In this document: piece by piece, positions 7,974-16,604 of the stretch
How the letters are laid out: every line of letters starts with the position of its first letter
How positions within the stretch are numbered: position 1 is the stretch's first letter
Assembly: GCA_946614095.1 (NCBI GenBank)
Contig: CAMOGG010000003.1
Location: 1 to 59,706, forward strand
Direction of reading: 5' to 3'
Source of the DNA: an uncultured Caryophanales bacterium
GTDB taxonomy: Bacteria > Bacillota_I > Bacilli_A > RF39 > UBA660
DNA: 59,706 nucleotides
The notes under the pieces: generated by a model
Seen by the model: the letters and a program-made list of their open reading frames with translations, nothing else
Databases searched by the model: none
What the model was told of the DNA's origin: nothing
Made by a program: the position numbers and the translations under genes

Positions 7974-8170
7974 TAAATTGGTCATACAAAGTTACTTAGT
8001 ATGTTAAATTAGGAAGAAGAACTAAGCCATAGTATTTTCTATCTCTTCAGGTGTGTAAATAGAGAATGAACAAAGAACAAGTAATAATTACAATTCATAA
8101 GAAGTATAATTAAAAATGGTTAGAAAAAGAATAGATATAATTAATTTTTTGGAAGAATAGAAAATACGGA

Positions 8171-8201
8171 AAAATAGATCAAGCTCTTGATCTATTTTTT
8201 T
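8171..8201 (+). terminator. Intrinsic terminator
   Basis: AATAGATCAAG and CTTGATCTATT pair almost without a loop, followed by a T-run. It closes the 7473 transcript. The gap from 7974 to 8170 shows no ORF, repeat or RNA I recognise. Confidence 0.8.
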
Positions 8202-8227
8202 GTTATAATAAACAAAAAGGAGGAATT

Positions 8228-8542
8228 ATGAAAGAATTAACAAAGAAGATTAGACAATTTGCCATTGATAGAGATTGGCTACAATTTAATACTCCAGAAA
8301 ATCTAGCAAAATCTATCGCGATAGAAGCAGGAGAACTATTAGAGTGTTTTCAATGGGATAATAATTATGATACAGATGAATTAAAATATGAAATAGCAGA
8401 TGTTATGAACTATTGTATATTATTATGTTCACAAATAGGAGTAGATCCAAAAGAAATCATTTTAGAAAAACTAAAGATTTCAGAAAAAAAATATCCAATT
8501 GAAAAGTCAAAAGGAAAAAGTACGAAGTATAATAAATTATAA
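8228..8542 (+). CDS. MazG-like nucleotide pyrophosphohydrolase
   Basis: Protein of 104 residues with the short MazG/RS21-C6 fold: WLQFNTPENLAKSIAIEAGE, then LLECFQW, and the metal-binding EIADVMNYCILLC with the E-x-x-D pair. Enzymes of this size convert non-canonical or excess NTPs/dNTPs to monophosphates and pyrophosphate (dCTP-pyrophosphatase-like), a nucleotide-pool cleaning role in the cytoplasm. The start has GGAGGAATT upstream and TATAAT at 8204-8209. Single-gene unit closed by a terminator shared with convergent mutY. Confidence 0.85.
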   Translation: MKELTKKIRQFAIDRDWLQFNTPENLAKSIAIEAGELLECFQWDNNYDTDELKYEIADVMNYCILLCSQIGVDPKEIILEKLKISEKKYPIEKSKGKSTKYNKL

Positions 8543-8575
8543 AATATCCACAAAATATGTGGATATTATTTTTTT
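8541..8575. terminator. Bidirectional terminator, TATCCACA family copy 3
   Basis: AATATCCACA pairs with TGTGGATATT over AAATA, with A- and T-runs on the two sides. It serves the convergent mazG-like and mutY genes. Confidence 0.85.
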
Positions 8576-9582
8576 ATTAGATAATCAAAGAATGGACGAA
8601 AAGCAGTAGGTAAGGCATGTTTTTTTTCTATCTCATCTAAAGAAAACCAAGAGTATTCTGAAAGTTCTTCCTTAACTTCAATAAAATAGCTATTCATATA
8701 CCACTTTTTATGAGTAAAAATATGAGTATTGGTAATTCCCATTTCTACTCTTAAAGTTCCAGGTACTTTTTCTTTTACTTCATCAAATGTTAGAAATCCT
8801 TCCATATTAGGAAACTCCCACATATTCTTTAAAAGACCATCTACCCTTTTATGAAGAGCATATTTTTCTCCACACTTAATTAAAAAAAGTGTGTATTCTT
8901 CTTCTAATTTTTCCTTCTTAGATATTTTTCTAGGAATCAAGGATTCACATCCATTCAAATGAGCAAGACAATGATACTGTAAAGGACATTCATTACACTT
9001 AGGAATACCATTTGGAAGACATATTACTTCTCCCAATTCCATAATACCTTGATTAAAATCTCCAGACTCAATTGGCAAGATAGCTTCAACTTTTTCTTTA
9101 ATATCTTTTTTTACATTTAAATCACTAATATCTAAGTCCAAATTACAAACTCTACAATAAACTCTCATCACATTTCCATCAACAGAAGCATGAGGAAGAT
9201 TATAGCAAATAGAACTAATAGCTCCAGCTGTATATTCTCCAATTCCTGGAAGAGATAGAATGTCTTCATATTGATTAGGAAAAATACCATCAAACTTCTC
9301 CATAATTTTAATCGCAGCTTTTCTTAAATTACGAGCTCTCGAATAATATCCTAAGCCTTCCCATAATTTTAATAATTCATCCTCTGATATTTCACTTAAA
9401 CTTTTTATATCTGGAACTCTTTCCATGAAGCGATTATAATATTGAATAACAGATTCAATTCTAGTTTGTTGAAGCATAACTTCACTTATCCAAACATGAT
9501 AAGGATTTATATCTTTTCTCCATGGAAGATCTCTTTTATACTCCTGATACCAATTTAATATTAATGTAACACAATTCTTCAT
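8566..9582 (-). CDS. mutY: Adenine DNA glycosylase MutY
   Basis: Protein of 338 residues. WYQEYKRDLPWRKDINPYHV and EVMLQQTRIESVIQYYNRFM are the standard MutY opening with the catalytic Glu; LPGIGEYTAGAI is the helix-hairpin-helix; VDGNVMRVYCR precedes the catalytic Asp region. The iron-sulphur Cys cluster (CNECPLQYHC) and the C-terminal Nudix-like domain that reads 8-oxoG are present. It removes A mispaired with 8-oxoguanine. ATG 9582 (protein start MKNCVTLILNWYQ) fits the family; an extension to 9618 would run through the promoter. The -10 lies six bases before this ATG, so the mRNA is probably leaderless. Confidence 0.92.
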   Translation of the reverse strand: MKNCVTLILNWYQEYKRDLPWRKDINPYHVWISEVMLQQTRIESVIQYYNRFMERVPDIKSLSEISEDELLKLWEGLGYYSRARNLRKAAIKIMEKFDGIFPNQYEDILSLPGIGEYTAGAISSICYNLPHASVDGNVMRVYCRVCNLDLDISDLNVKKDIKEKVEAILPIESGDFNQGIMELGEVICLPNGIPKCNECPLQYHCLAHLNGCESLIPRKISKKEKLEEEYTLFLIKCGEKYALHKRVDGLLKNMWEFPNMEGFLTFDEVKEKVPGTLRVEMGITNTHIFTHKKWYMNSYFIEVKEELSEYSWFSLDEIEKKHALPTAFRPFFDYLIKK

Positions 9583-9588
9583 AAAAAG

Positions 9589-9617
9589 ATTATAGCATAA
9601 TTCATTAATATCAAACA
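9589..9617 (-). promoter_or_regulatory. mutY promoter giving a leaderless mRNA
   Basis: On the minus strand an extended -10, TGCTATAAT, covers 9589-9597, with TTGTTT at 18-base spacing upstream. The ATG follows TATAAT after six bases, so transcription should begin at or next to the start codon and no ribosome site can exist. Confidence 0.55.
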
Positions 9618-9650
9618 AAAAATATGATATAATGAAAACGGAGGAATATT

Positions 9651-10139
9651 ATGAAAAAAATTGGAATAATAATATTATTAATTTGTAGTATTACTTTACT
9701 AGTAGGATGTGATAAAAAAGAAAAAACAAAAGAAAAAAAGAACGAGAATGCAGTGAATACTTTAGCAGAAGTATCATCTAGAAAAGAATTAGAAGATATG
9801 GTAGGATTTAAAATACCTACAATTGAAGGGAAAGAAATCATTAACTATATAGCAATAGGAGAATCAAATAAAAAAGAACAAGCTAGACTTTATTATCAAG
9901 ATGGATCAGAATTTAATATAAAAAAAGGCACAATTAAGAAACAAGAAGAAATTAGTGGAATTCATGGTGCAGAAAAAAAGGATACCATTAAAATAGAAAA
10001 AATAAATATTACAATTTATGAATATGAAGAAACAATCTTTGGGGTATGGAAGGATAACGAATATGCTTATGCTTATTTGATGCAAAATACAGATAAAGAA
10101 ACTTTAACAGAAAACTTAGAAAAACTGATAAAAGAATAG
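9651..10139 (+). CDS. Lipoprotein, possible DUF4367-like domain
   Basis: Protein of 162 residues. A short basic start, hydrophobic core and lipobox LLVGC (Cys about 20) mark a lipoprotein processed by LspA and held on the outer face of the membrane. After a Lys/Glu-rich linker, a single domain from about residue 42 (FKIPTIEGKEIINYIAIGES...ITIYEYEETIFGVW) resembles DUF4367-type domains that often occur as secreted or anti-sigma-linked modules. Function unknown. Extended -10 TGATATAAT ends at 9633 and GGAGG lies before the ATG. Confidence 0.7.
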   Translation: MKKIGIIILLICSITLLVGCDKKEKTKEKKNENAVNTLAEVSSRKELEDMVGFKIPTIEGKEIINYIAIGESNKKEQARLYYQDGSEFNIKKGTIKKQEEISGIHGAEKKDTIKIEKINITIYEYEETIFGVWKDNEYAYAYLMQNTDKETLTENLEKLIKE

Positions 10140-10140
10140 A

Positions 10141-10168
10141 AGAATATTCTAATATTGAATATTCTTTT
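10141..10168 (+). terminator. Intrinsic terminator
   Basis: AGAATATTC and GAATATTCT pair over TAATATT, followed by TTTT. It sits directly after the lipoprotein gene. Confidence 0.75.
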
Positions 10169-10208
10169 AGTTTATGATATAATATACCACGTTTTAAGGG
10201 GGTATAAA

Positions 10209-10892
10209 ATGGATAGAGATTTAAAAATAGTAGATAAAAAAACATTAGATAAGATTATTACTACATTAAAAGAATCTGTATCTGTAATTTTATCAGACTA
10301 TTATTATTATATGTTATTTAAGAGTATAGAAGAAAGAACGATAGAAGATAATTTAGCATTAATTCAAGAGGTAGAAAAAATAAAAGAAGATGTATTTTTA
10401 GGAGTATTAGGCTCATTTAATGATTTTGTAAAAGATAGAAATTTGATTAAATCACGTATATCCAAAGAAATATCTATTGAAAAAACAAAAATAGAAGGTA
10501 TAGAATATGATAGGAAGAAAATAGATATAATAACATTAGGAGTTACTTTTTTACTACCAACTTTCGCACCTATTATTTTAGTGATTGGTGCTTCAAGATT
10601 AGGACTAGATAAATTACAACAAAACTCAAGTAAGAAGATAATGGATATATATCGATTGATAGAAGAAGAATATGATTCTTCTCATAAAGATTTTTATCAA
10701 TTAGAAGAAACCTTAAGAACAGACTATCATGAATCAAAAAAGAGATTAAAGGAACTAAAGGAGAAAGCATTAATAGGACAAGATATTATAGATGAATTAA
10801 TAAAAATAATGAATCCAGAGAGCTTAGGAATTCCTTTGCAAGAGTTTCAAACTACAGAAGTTGAAGAAAAACCAAAACAATTCATAAAATAA
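10209..10892 (+). CDS. Uncharacterised protein with central hydrophobic segment
   Basis: Protein of 227 residues that I do not recognise. It is helical and charged at both ends, with a single hydrophobic stretch near 115-140 (LGVTFLLPTFAPIILVIGAS) and a long C-terminal coiled-coil-like region. ATG 10209 is chosen because AAGGGGG at 10196-10202 lies six bases upstream and the -10 TGATATAAT ends at 10183; an earlier in-frame ATG at 10155 would lie inside the preceding terminator and upstream of this promoter. No catalytic motif is visible; possibly membrane-associated. Confidence 0.6.
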   Translation: MDRDLKIVDKKTLDKIITTLKESVSVILSDYYYYMLFKSIEERTIEDNLALIQEVEKIKEDVFLGVLGSFNDFVKDRNLIKSRISKEISIEKTKIEGIEYDRKKIDIITLGVTFLLPTFAPIILVIGASRLGLDKLQQNSSKKIMDIYRLIEEEYDSSHKDFYQLEETLRTDYHESKKRLKELKEKALIGQDIIDELIKIMNPESLGIPLQEFQTTEVEEKPKQFIK

Positions 10893-10949
10893 CCTTTTAA
10901 AAGATAGAATATGTGCTATAATCTTATAGGAAATAAAGGAGAGGATAGT

Positions 10950-11837
10950 ATGAATAAGATATTATATAAAATATTTAAATGGGATTTAGAAGGATTAATA
11001 AAGAATTTATTTGGTATTATTCTCTTTTCAGTAGCAATTAATCTATTTGTAGAGCCAAATCATTTGTATAGTGGAGGAGTATTAGGACTAGCTCAGTTAT
11101 GCAATAGATTAGCTCAATCAATATTAAATTCTTCAACAAACTTTACCGGTATTATAAACTTTGTTTTAAATGTGCCCTTACTTTTACTAGCATATTTTAA
11201 AATTAGTAAAAGTTTTTGTATGAGAACAATTATAACAGTAGGAATTCAAACAATTTTATTGTCAATTGTACCGATTCCAGTAAAACCATTAGTAAATGAT
11301 GTATTAACAAACGTTATAATTGGGGGAGTTCTAGTTGGAATTGGAATTGCCTTTGTTTTATCCTCAACAGGATCAACTGGTGGAACGGATATTCTAGGAA
11401 TTGTTCTTACTATGAAAAGACCACATGCTAGTGTAGGAAAAATAGCACTAATCTTTAATGCAATAGTTTTCAGTATTAGTGGAATTCTCTATGGAATACC
11501 AATCATGATTTATTCCGTTTTATATTCCATCATAGAAAGTTTATCAATAGACCGACTACATGAACAAAATATTAGTATAAGTGCAATCCTATTTAGTAAG
11601 AAAAAGCCAACCGAAATCTTGAAATATGTAAGAGAAGAACTAGATAGAGGAGCTACTTGTTGGGAAGGTATAGGAGAATATGATCATTCAAAGACTTATA
11701 TTACTTATTTAGTGTTATCTAGATATGAATTTCATAAACTAAATCGATTCTTAAAGTTAACCAATCAAGATGTTTTCTTAGCAAAAAATGATTTTGTAGA
11801 AGTAGAAGGAAAATTTCAAAAGAGACTATCCAAATAG
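10950..11837 (+). CDS. YitT-family membrane protein
   Basis: Protein of 295 residues. Five to six membrane segments include NLFVEPNHLYSGGVLGLAQL and the family signature SSTGSTGGTDILGIVLTMK; the cytoplasmic C-terminal part (about 205-290) is the DUF2179 domain. YitT/DUF161 proteins are widespread in Firmicutes and suspected to be transporters, but substrate is unknown. ATG 10950 follows AAAGGAGAGG with good spacing; the promoter TGTGCTATAAT lies at about 10912-10922. Ends in a terminator that uses the last codons. Confidence 0.85.
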   Translation: MNKILYKIFKWDLEGLIKNLFGIILFSVAINLFVEPNHLYSGGVLGLAQLCNRLAQSILNSSTNFTGIINFVLNVPLLLLAYFKISKSFCMRTIITVGIQTILLSIVPIPVKPLVNDVLTNVIIGGVLVGIGIAFVLSSTGSTGGTDILGIVLTMKRPHASVGKIALIFNAIVFSISGILYGIPIMIYSVLYSIIESLSIDRLHEQNISISAILFSKKKPTEILKYVREELDRGATCWEGIGEYDHSKTYITYLVLSRYEFHKLNRFLKLTNQDVFLAKNDFVEVEGKFQKRLSK

Positions 11838-11846
11838 GATAGTTTT
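11823..11846 (+). terminator. Intrinsic terminator overlapping a gene end
   Basis: ACTATCC and GGATAGT pair over AAATA, followed by six T. The upstream arm is inside the last codons of the YitT gene. Confidence 0.8.
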
Positions 11847-11891
11847 TTGTGTTTTAGAGTGTTATACTAATAATAGAATTAAGGTGATTAT

Positions 11892-14447
11892 ATGAATGAA
11901 CAATTAAAATATCTTGAATTATCAAAAAAGACAAAAGAAGAAATTATGAGTCTTTTTGATACAAAAGAAGATGGACTTACAAAAGAAGAAGTAAGAAAAA
12001 GATTAGAAAAATTTGGTGAAAATATCGCGACAAATAAAAAGAAAAAAACACCATTATTTTTTATTATAGAAAGCTTAAAAGATAAATTTGTTTTAATCTT
12101 AATCCTACTAGCAGCAATAGACTTTATGACAGATGATAAACTAGGAGCATTAATTATTCTAGGAATTACAATTATTAGTGTAATCATAAGATTTTCTCAA
12201 GATTATTCTACTTATCTTTTTAATGAACGATTGCAAGAAAAAATAAGAATTTTTACAGATGTTATTCGAGAAGGAAAACAAAAAGAAATTAGGCAAGAGA
12301 AAATAGTAGTAGGAGATATTATTACATTAAGTGCAGGATCTGTCATCCCAGCAGATCTCTACTTATTTGAAGCAAAAGATTTATTCATCAATCAATCATC
12401 CTTTACAGGAGAAAGTGAAGCAATAGAAAAGTATAACAAGAATCATTCTTCATCAATGGATCCTATTGAAATTGACAATATTGCTCTTATGGGATGTACA
12501 GTAATTAGTGGACAAGGAAAAGGAATTGTTGTTAAGAAAGGATTAGATACCTATATTGGTAAAATGAATACAAAAAAAGAAGTAATAAAAGAAGAAACCT
12601 CTTTTGATAAAGGAATGAATCATATTACAGCTCTCTTAATTCGATACATGGTAGTAATCTCTATCGCAGTATTTATTATATATGGGATGATTAGAGGTAA
12701 TATGAAAGAAGCTATTTTATTTGCTTTATCAGTTGCAGTTGGAATTACTCCAAGTATGTTACCAATGATTGTCAATGTAAATCTAACAAAAGGTAGTAAA
12801 GCACTGGCAAAAAAGAATACACTAGTAAAAAGTATTAAGTCTATTCAAAACTTAGGTTCAATGGATATTTTATGTACAGATAAAACAGGTACCCTTACAA
12901 AAAATAATATTGAATTGCAAAAATACATCAATGTAAAAGGAGAAGATGATGATTATGTACTAAAATGTGCCTACGTTAATAGTTATTTAAGCACAGGTTA
13001 TAAAAATATTGTAGATAAAGCAATAATTCAATATGCTAAAAGTCATGGGGTAGAGATAATAGATTATAAAAAAATAGATGAAATTCCATTTGATTATATG
13101 AGAAAAAGAGCATCCATCGTTGTAGAAAATGGAAAAGATTATTCTGTTATTACAAAAGGAGCATTAGAAGAAATTGTAAAAGTATGTGATATGGCTTTAA
13201 TAGATGAAAAAGAAGTACCAATTACAGAAGAAATTATAAGAAAAACCAATGAAAAGGCAGAGGATCTTGCTAAAAAAGGAATGCAAGTAATTGCACTAGC
13301 TGTAAAACATGAATATAAGGGAATAAATAACTTCAATATAGAGGATGAAAAAGATTTAACGCTAATTGGATTAATTGCTTTCCTGGATCCACCAAAACCA
13401 TCTGCAGAAAAAACAATTAAGAAATTAAAAGAGTATGGAGTAGGAATTAAAATATTAACAGGAGACAACGCTTTCGCAACAAGAAACATCTGTAGTGCTG
13501 TTGGGATTGATAGTAAGATAGTGACGGGGAAAGAAATAGAAAAATTAAATGATTATGAACTATCTAACTTGGTAGAAGAAGTAGATATCTTTGCTAGAAT
13601 GAATCCATTACAAAAGGAGAGAGTTGTATCAACGCTAAGAAAGAATGGACACTCTGTAGGATATATGGGAGATGGAGTAAATGATGCTCCTGCTCTAACC
13701 TCTTCAGATGTAGGAATTAGTGTCGATAGTGGAACTGATATTGCAAAAGAGTCAAGTGATATCATTCTTCTAGAACAGAATTTAGAAGTGATTCATAACG
13801 GGGTAATTGAAGGAAGAAAAGTTTATGGGAACATTCTAAAATATATGAAATTAGCACTTAGTCAAGACTTTGGAGACGTCTTCTCCATTATGATAGCAAG
13901 TGTCTGTCTTCCGTTCCTTCCATTGCTACCAATTCAAATGTTAATACAAGATTTTATCGTTGAACTATCTCAAATTGGAATACCTTATGATAATGTAGAT
14001 GAAGACTTCATTAAAAAAGTAAAAAAATGGGATATCAAATCTATCAGCACATTTATGACTATTTTTGGAATTATCTCAAGTATTACTGATGTTGTTGCTT
14101 TTATAATATTTTGGTTTATCTTCAAATACAATTCGATTGATAAGCAGTCATACTTTCAAACAGCCTGGTTTGTAGAATGTATTATCTCAGAAACACTCAT
14201 GATATTCTATATTAGAACCAATCATGTAACAAAGTCAAAACCAAGTAACATTTTACTAATATTAACAGGAGCAACAGTACTATTTACTATTTTAGTACCT
14301 ATGATTCTAAGTTTTGTGGGAGGATTTAACTTTGTCTTATTACCAGGAAACTATTACTTCTATTTAATAGGATTAGTAATCTTATATGGAACAATTGCTC
14401 AAATAGTAAAGAAAATCTATGTAAAAAAATACCATGAATGGTTTTAG
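11892..14447 (+). CDS. P-type ATPase, MgtA-like magnesium transporter
   Basis: Protein of 851 residues. Actuator motif SFTGESEAIE, phosphorylation site ILCTDKTGTLTKNN (Asp 330) and hinge MGDGVNDAPALTSSDVGISV are intact. The fourth membrane segment reads VAVGITPSMLPMIVNVNLTK; MgtA/MgtB enzymes have AVGLTPEMLPMIV here, so the MgtA/B subgroup is the best match, with Glu replaced by Ser in the ion site. IIASVCLPFLPLLPIQMLIQ in segment 6 also fits. It should import Mg2+ across the cytoplasmic membrane. The 54-base leader is too short for an M-box riboswitch, so control must act elsewhere. Confidence 0.85.
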   Translation: MNEQLKYLELSKKTKEEIMSLFDTKEDGLTKEEVRKRLEKFGENIATNKKKKTPLFFIIESLKDKFVLILILLAAIDFMTDDKLGALIILGITIISVIIRFSQDYSTYLFNERLQEKIRIFTDVIREGKQKEIRQEKIVVGDIITLSAGSVIPADLYLFEAKDLFINQSSFTGESEAIEKYNKNHSSSMDPIEIDNIALMGCTVISGQGKGIVVKKGLDTYIGKMNTKKEVIKEETSFDKGMNHITALLIRYMVVISIAVFIIYGMIRGNMKEAILFALSVAVGITPSMLPMIVNVNLTKGSKALAKKNTLVKSIKSIQNLGSMDILCTDKTGTLTKNNIELQKYINVKGEDDDYVLKCAYVNSYLSTGYKNIVDKAIIQYAKSHGVEIIDYKKIDEIPFDYMRKRASIVVENGKDYSVITKGALEEIVKVCDMALIDEKEVPITEEIIRKTNEKAEDLAKKGMQVIALAVKHEYKGINNFNIEDEKDLTLIGLIAFLDPPKPSAEKTIKKLKEYGVGIKILTGDNAFATRNICSAVGIDSKIVTGKEIEKLNDYELSNLVEEVDIFARMNPLQKERVVSTLRKNGHSVGYMGDGVNDAPALTSSDVGISVDSGTDIAKESSDIILLEQNLEVIHNGVIEGRKVYGNILKYMKLALSQDFGDVFSIMIASVCLPFLPLLPIQMLIQDFIVELSQIGIPYDNVDEDFIKKVKKWDIKSISTFMTIFGIISSITDVVAFIIFWFIFKYNSIDKQSYFQTAWFVECIISETLMIFYIRTNHVTKSKPSNILLILTGATVLFTILVPMILSFVGGFNFVLLPGNYYFYLIGLVILYGTIAQIVKKIYVKKYHEWF

Positions 14448-14461
14448 GAAAGGAAGAAATA

Positions 14462-14803
14462 ATGTTCAATTTTTTTAAAAAGAAAGATCCAAATCTATTG
14501 GAAATCAAATATAGCATATCATCAGGGATTCCTTTTAAATGGGAATGGGAAATAGAAGATCAAACAATTTGTAATTTAGTGAAATGTACTTCTCATGGAG
14601 AACAAACAAAAAAGCTAATCTGTGGAGGAAAGGTAGAAACAACTTACTTTTTCAAAGGATTCAAACCAGGTACTACAAAAATTATCTTTAAATATATCAA
14701 CTTCGCAGATAACTATGTATCAAAAATTGATGAATACACAGTAATAGTAAATCAAAATTTTAAGATATCATTGGTATCAAAAGAAGAAAAAAAGATGCAA
14801 TAA
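14462..14803 (+). CDS. Small beta protein, possibly chagasin/I42-like
   Basis: Protein of 113 residues, without signal peptide. GIPFKWEWEIEDQTI, a central GGKVETTYFFKGF and GTTKIIFKYINF then TVIVN follow the strand order of chagasin (I42) cysteine-protease inhibitors, whose motifs are TGYxW, a Gly-rich loop and RPW; the key residues are only partly kept, so this is a weak match. It starts 14 bases after the MgtA-like gene with AAAGGAAG as ribosome site and likely shares its transcript. It may be an intracellular immunoglobulin-like protein rather than an inhibitor. Confidence 0.5.
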   Translation: MFNFFKKKDPNLLEIKYSISSGIPFKWEWEIEDQTICNLVKCTSHGEQTKKLICGGKVETTYFFKGFKPGTTKIIFKYINFADNYVSKIDEYTVIVNQNFKISLVSKEEKKMQ

Positions 14804-14832
14804 AATATCCACAAAAATCTGTGGATTTTTTA
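14802..14832 (+). terminator. Intrinsic terminator, TATCCACA family copy 4
   Basis: ATCCACA and TGTGGAT pair over AAAAATC with A-run and T-run flanks. Ends the MgtA-like/small-protein transcript. Confidence 0.85.
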
Positions 14833-14914
14833 TTGAAGAATAAAAGAGTTCATATTATAATGAAAATAGAAAATCGCGTGAAATACATCTCCTACATCGG
14901 AGAAGAAAAAATAA

Positions 14915-15526
14915 GTGAAAGAAGGATTATTAAGTAGTATGAAGTTCAGTAAAATATTAAAAAACAAAGTCGCAACCATGATTTGTCTGATAGTAATTGT
15001 AGTAATAATTGTTACAGGAGGATTATATCTAACGAGAAATAAGACATCAGAAGTAGATACAACCTATTTAGGCGCGAAATTAGAAAAAGCCAGTGAATTA
15101 ACCACAACAAAGTTAACCTATGATGGATTTACAAAGTATACAGATACTGGTGTAAAAGTAATTAATCGATCTGATTTTTTAATGGTCTATAAAGCAACGG
15201 CAAGAGCCGGAATTGATGTAAAAGAAATTAAAATAACAGCAGATAAAATAACAAAAACGGTAAATGTAAAACTTCCAAAAGCAAAAATATTAGAAGTAAA
15301 AGTAGACCCAACTTCTATCAAATATTATGATACTAAGTTAGCTCTATTTAACTTTGATAGTAGGGAAGATGCAAACGACGCTCAAGATTTAGCAGAAAAA
15401 GAAGCAATGAAAGAATTAAAAGGAATGGGAATACTAGAATCAGCTGATACTCAAGCAGAAGTATTAATAAGAGGATTACTACAAGAGTCAATACCAAATG
15501 ATTATGAATTAAAATTTTCAAAATAA
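14915..15526 (+). CDS. DUF4230 membrane-anchored protein
   Basis: Protein of 203 residues: one membrane segment near 20-40 (MICLIVIVVIIVTGGLYL), then an extracellular domain of DUF4230 type (ASELTTTKLTYDGF..., VKLPKAKILEVKVDPTSIK..., DAQDLAEKEAMKEL). Function unknown; such domains sit outside the membrane. GTG 14915 has GGAGAAG at 14899-14905 at nine-base spacing; ATG 14939 is the alternative, but its nearest GAAGG is 13 bases away. The GGAGA of this ribosome site can pair with an upstream TCTCC (TCTCC-TACATC-GGAGA), which could mask it. Confidence 0.7.
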   Translation: MKEGLLSSMKFSKILKNKVATMICLIVIVVIIVTGGLYLTRNKTSEVDTTYLGAKLEKASELTTTKLTYDGFTKYTDTGVKVINRSDFLMVYKATARAGIDVKEIKITADKITKTVNVKLPKAKILEVKVDPTSIKYYDTKLALFNFDSREDANDAQDLAEKEAMKELKGMGILESADTQAEVLIRGLLQESIPNDYELKFSK

Positions 15527-15557
15527 AATATCCACAAAAACCTGTGGATATTTTTTT
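15526..15557 (+). terminator. Intrinsic terminator, TATCCACA family copy 5
   Basis: AAATATCCACA pairs with TGTGGATATTT over AAAACC (11 bp), followed by a T-run. Confidence 0.85.
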
Positions 15558-15596
15558 AAAAAATACATGTTATAATGATAAAGAAGGAGTGGTAAT

Positions 15597-16595
15597 TTGG
15601 AAGAAGTACTAGAAAAAGTAGATGAACTAATTGAAAAGTCAAATAATATTCCAAAAGAAATTAAACCAATTGTAAAAGAAATTTGCAAAGGTTATATGAG
15701 AGAAAGCAATGGTAGAATACCAATAGAAGGTATCATAAATGTATGTAATACAGTATTTCATCAAATTGATTTAGAAGATAATAGTTTTCTTGGTGAAAAT
15801 AGAATTCTAGGAGAAACGATTACCAATTATGATGATGATTGTAATATTAGTCACGTGATAAATTATGTAAAAGATCCAAATATAATAAAACTAATATCCA
15901 TCTTAACACATGAATTAGGTCATGTCATAACAGAACCTAAACCAAATATAATGAATCCAGATGGAACATATCCACTTGTAAAAAGGACTACAACAGTTTA
16001 TAGCAGTTGCAAATATATAGATGGAGATTTACGCTGTGCCAACCAATATGGTTATAGAATGGCAGATGGCTTTTTAGAATCCATGAGTACGAAAATATTT
16101 CATTCAGATGATTTTAGAGAAGAACTATATAGAGCAGGATATGACTTAAAAGATTATGAATATAAAGATGAAAGACTATTTCCATCACGCATATATGATG
16201 AATATAAAGCATGCTTTGAATTATATGATTATATTTTAAATGGAACTTTATCAGATTTTTCTATAAGAATATTTCAAACAAATGAAGAGTTAGCAAACTA
16301 CATCAATAATAATAAAATAACAGTAATTTTTGATTTTTTAGATGAAAGTAATGATGCATTATGGAAACTAAAGCCATATGAAGGAAAAGATAAAGATGAA
16401 ATCTTTGATGAATTACTTCAGGATTATCTAGATAAGAAAGAAAAATCCATAATATTGGCAGAAGAATTATGTAAACTTTTAGGAAAATCATTAGAAGATA
16501 AAAAATATCAAGAATTAATGACAACTTATAAAGAAACATTAAACAAACAAAAAGAATTACCAATAAAAGACGATAGTTTACAAAGTAGTAAATAA
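15597..16595 (+). CDS. Predicted zincin metallopeptidase (HELGH)
   Basis: Protein of 332 residues with no signal peptide. ILTHELGHVI near residue 100 is an HExxH zinc motif, and GFLESMSTKIF some 50 residues later supplies a Glu that could be the third ligand; this is a gluzincin-like layout but no named family is evident. The C-terminal half is acidic and helical. It starts at TTG 15597: AAGGAG at 15584-15589 lies seven bases upstream and TGTTATAAT precedes it. Probably a cytoplasmic protease; substrate unknown. Confidence 0.65.
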   Translation: MEEVLEKVDELIEKSNNIPKEIKPIVKEICKGYMRESNGRIPIEGIINVCNTVFHQIDLEDNSFLGENRILGETITNYDDDCNISHVINYVKDPNIIKLISILTHELGHVITEPKPNIMNPDGTYPLVKRTTTVYSSCKYIDGDLRCANQYGYRMADGFLESMSTKIFHSDDFREELYRAGYDLKDYEYKDERLFPSRIYDEYKACFELYDYILNGTLSDFSIRIFQTNEELANYINNNKITVIFDFLDESNDALWKLKPYEGKDKDEIFDELLQDYLDKKEKSIILAEELCKLLGKSLEDKKYQELMTTYKETLNKQKELPIKDDSLQSSK

Positions 16596-16604
16596 TATCT
16601 TCTT

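Noticed and set aside
11838..11891. M-box magnesium riboswitch ahead of the MgtA-like gene
   Set aside because: The leader is only about 50 bases with no conserved structure.
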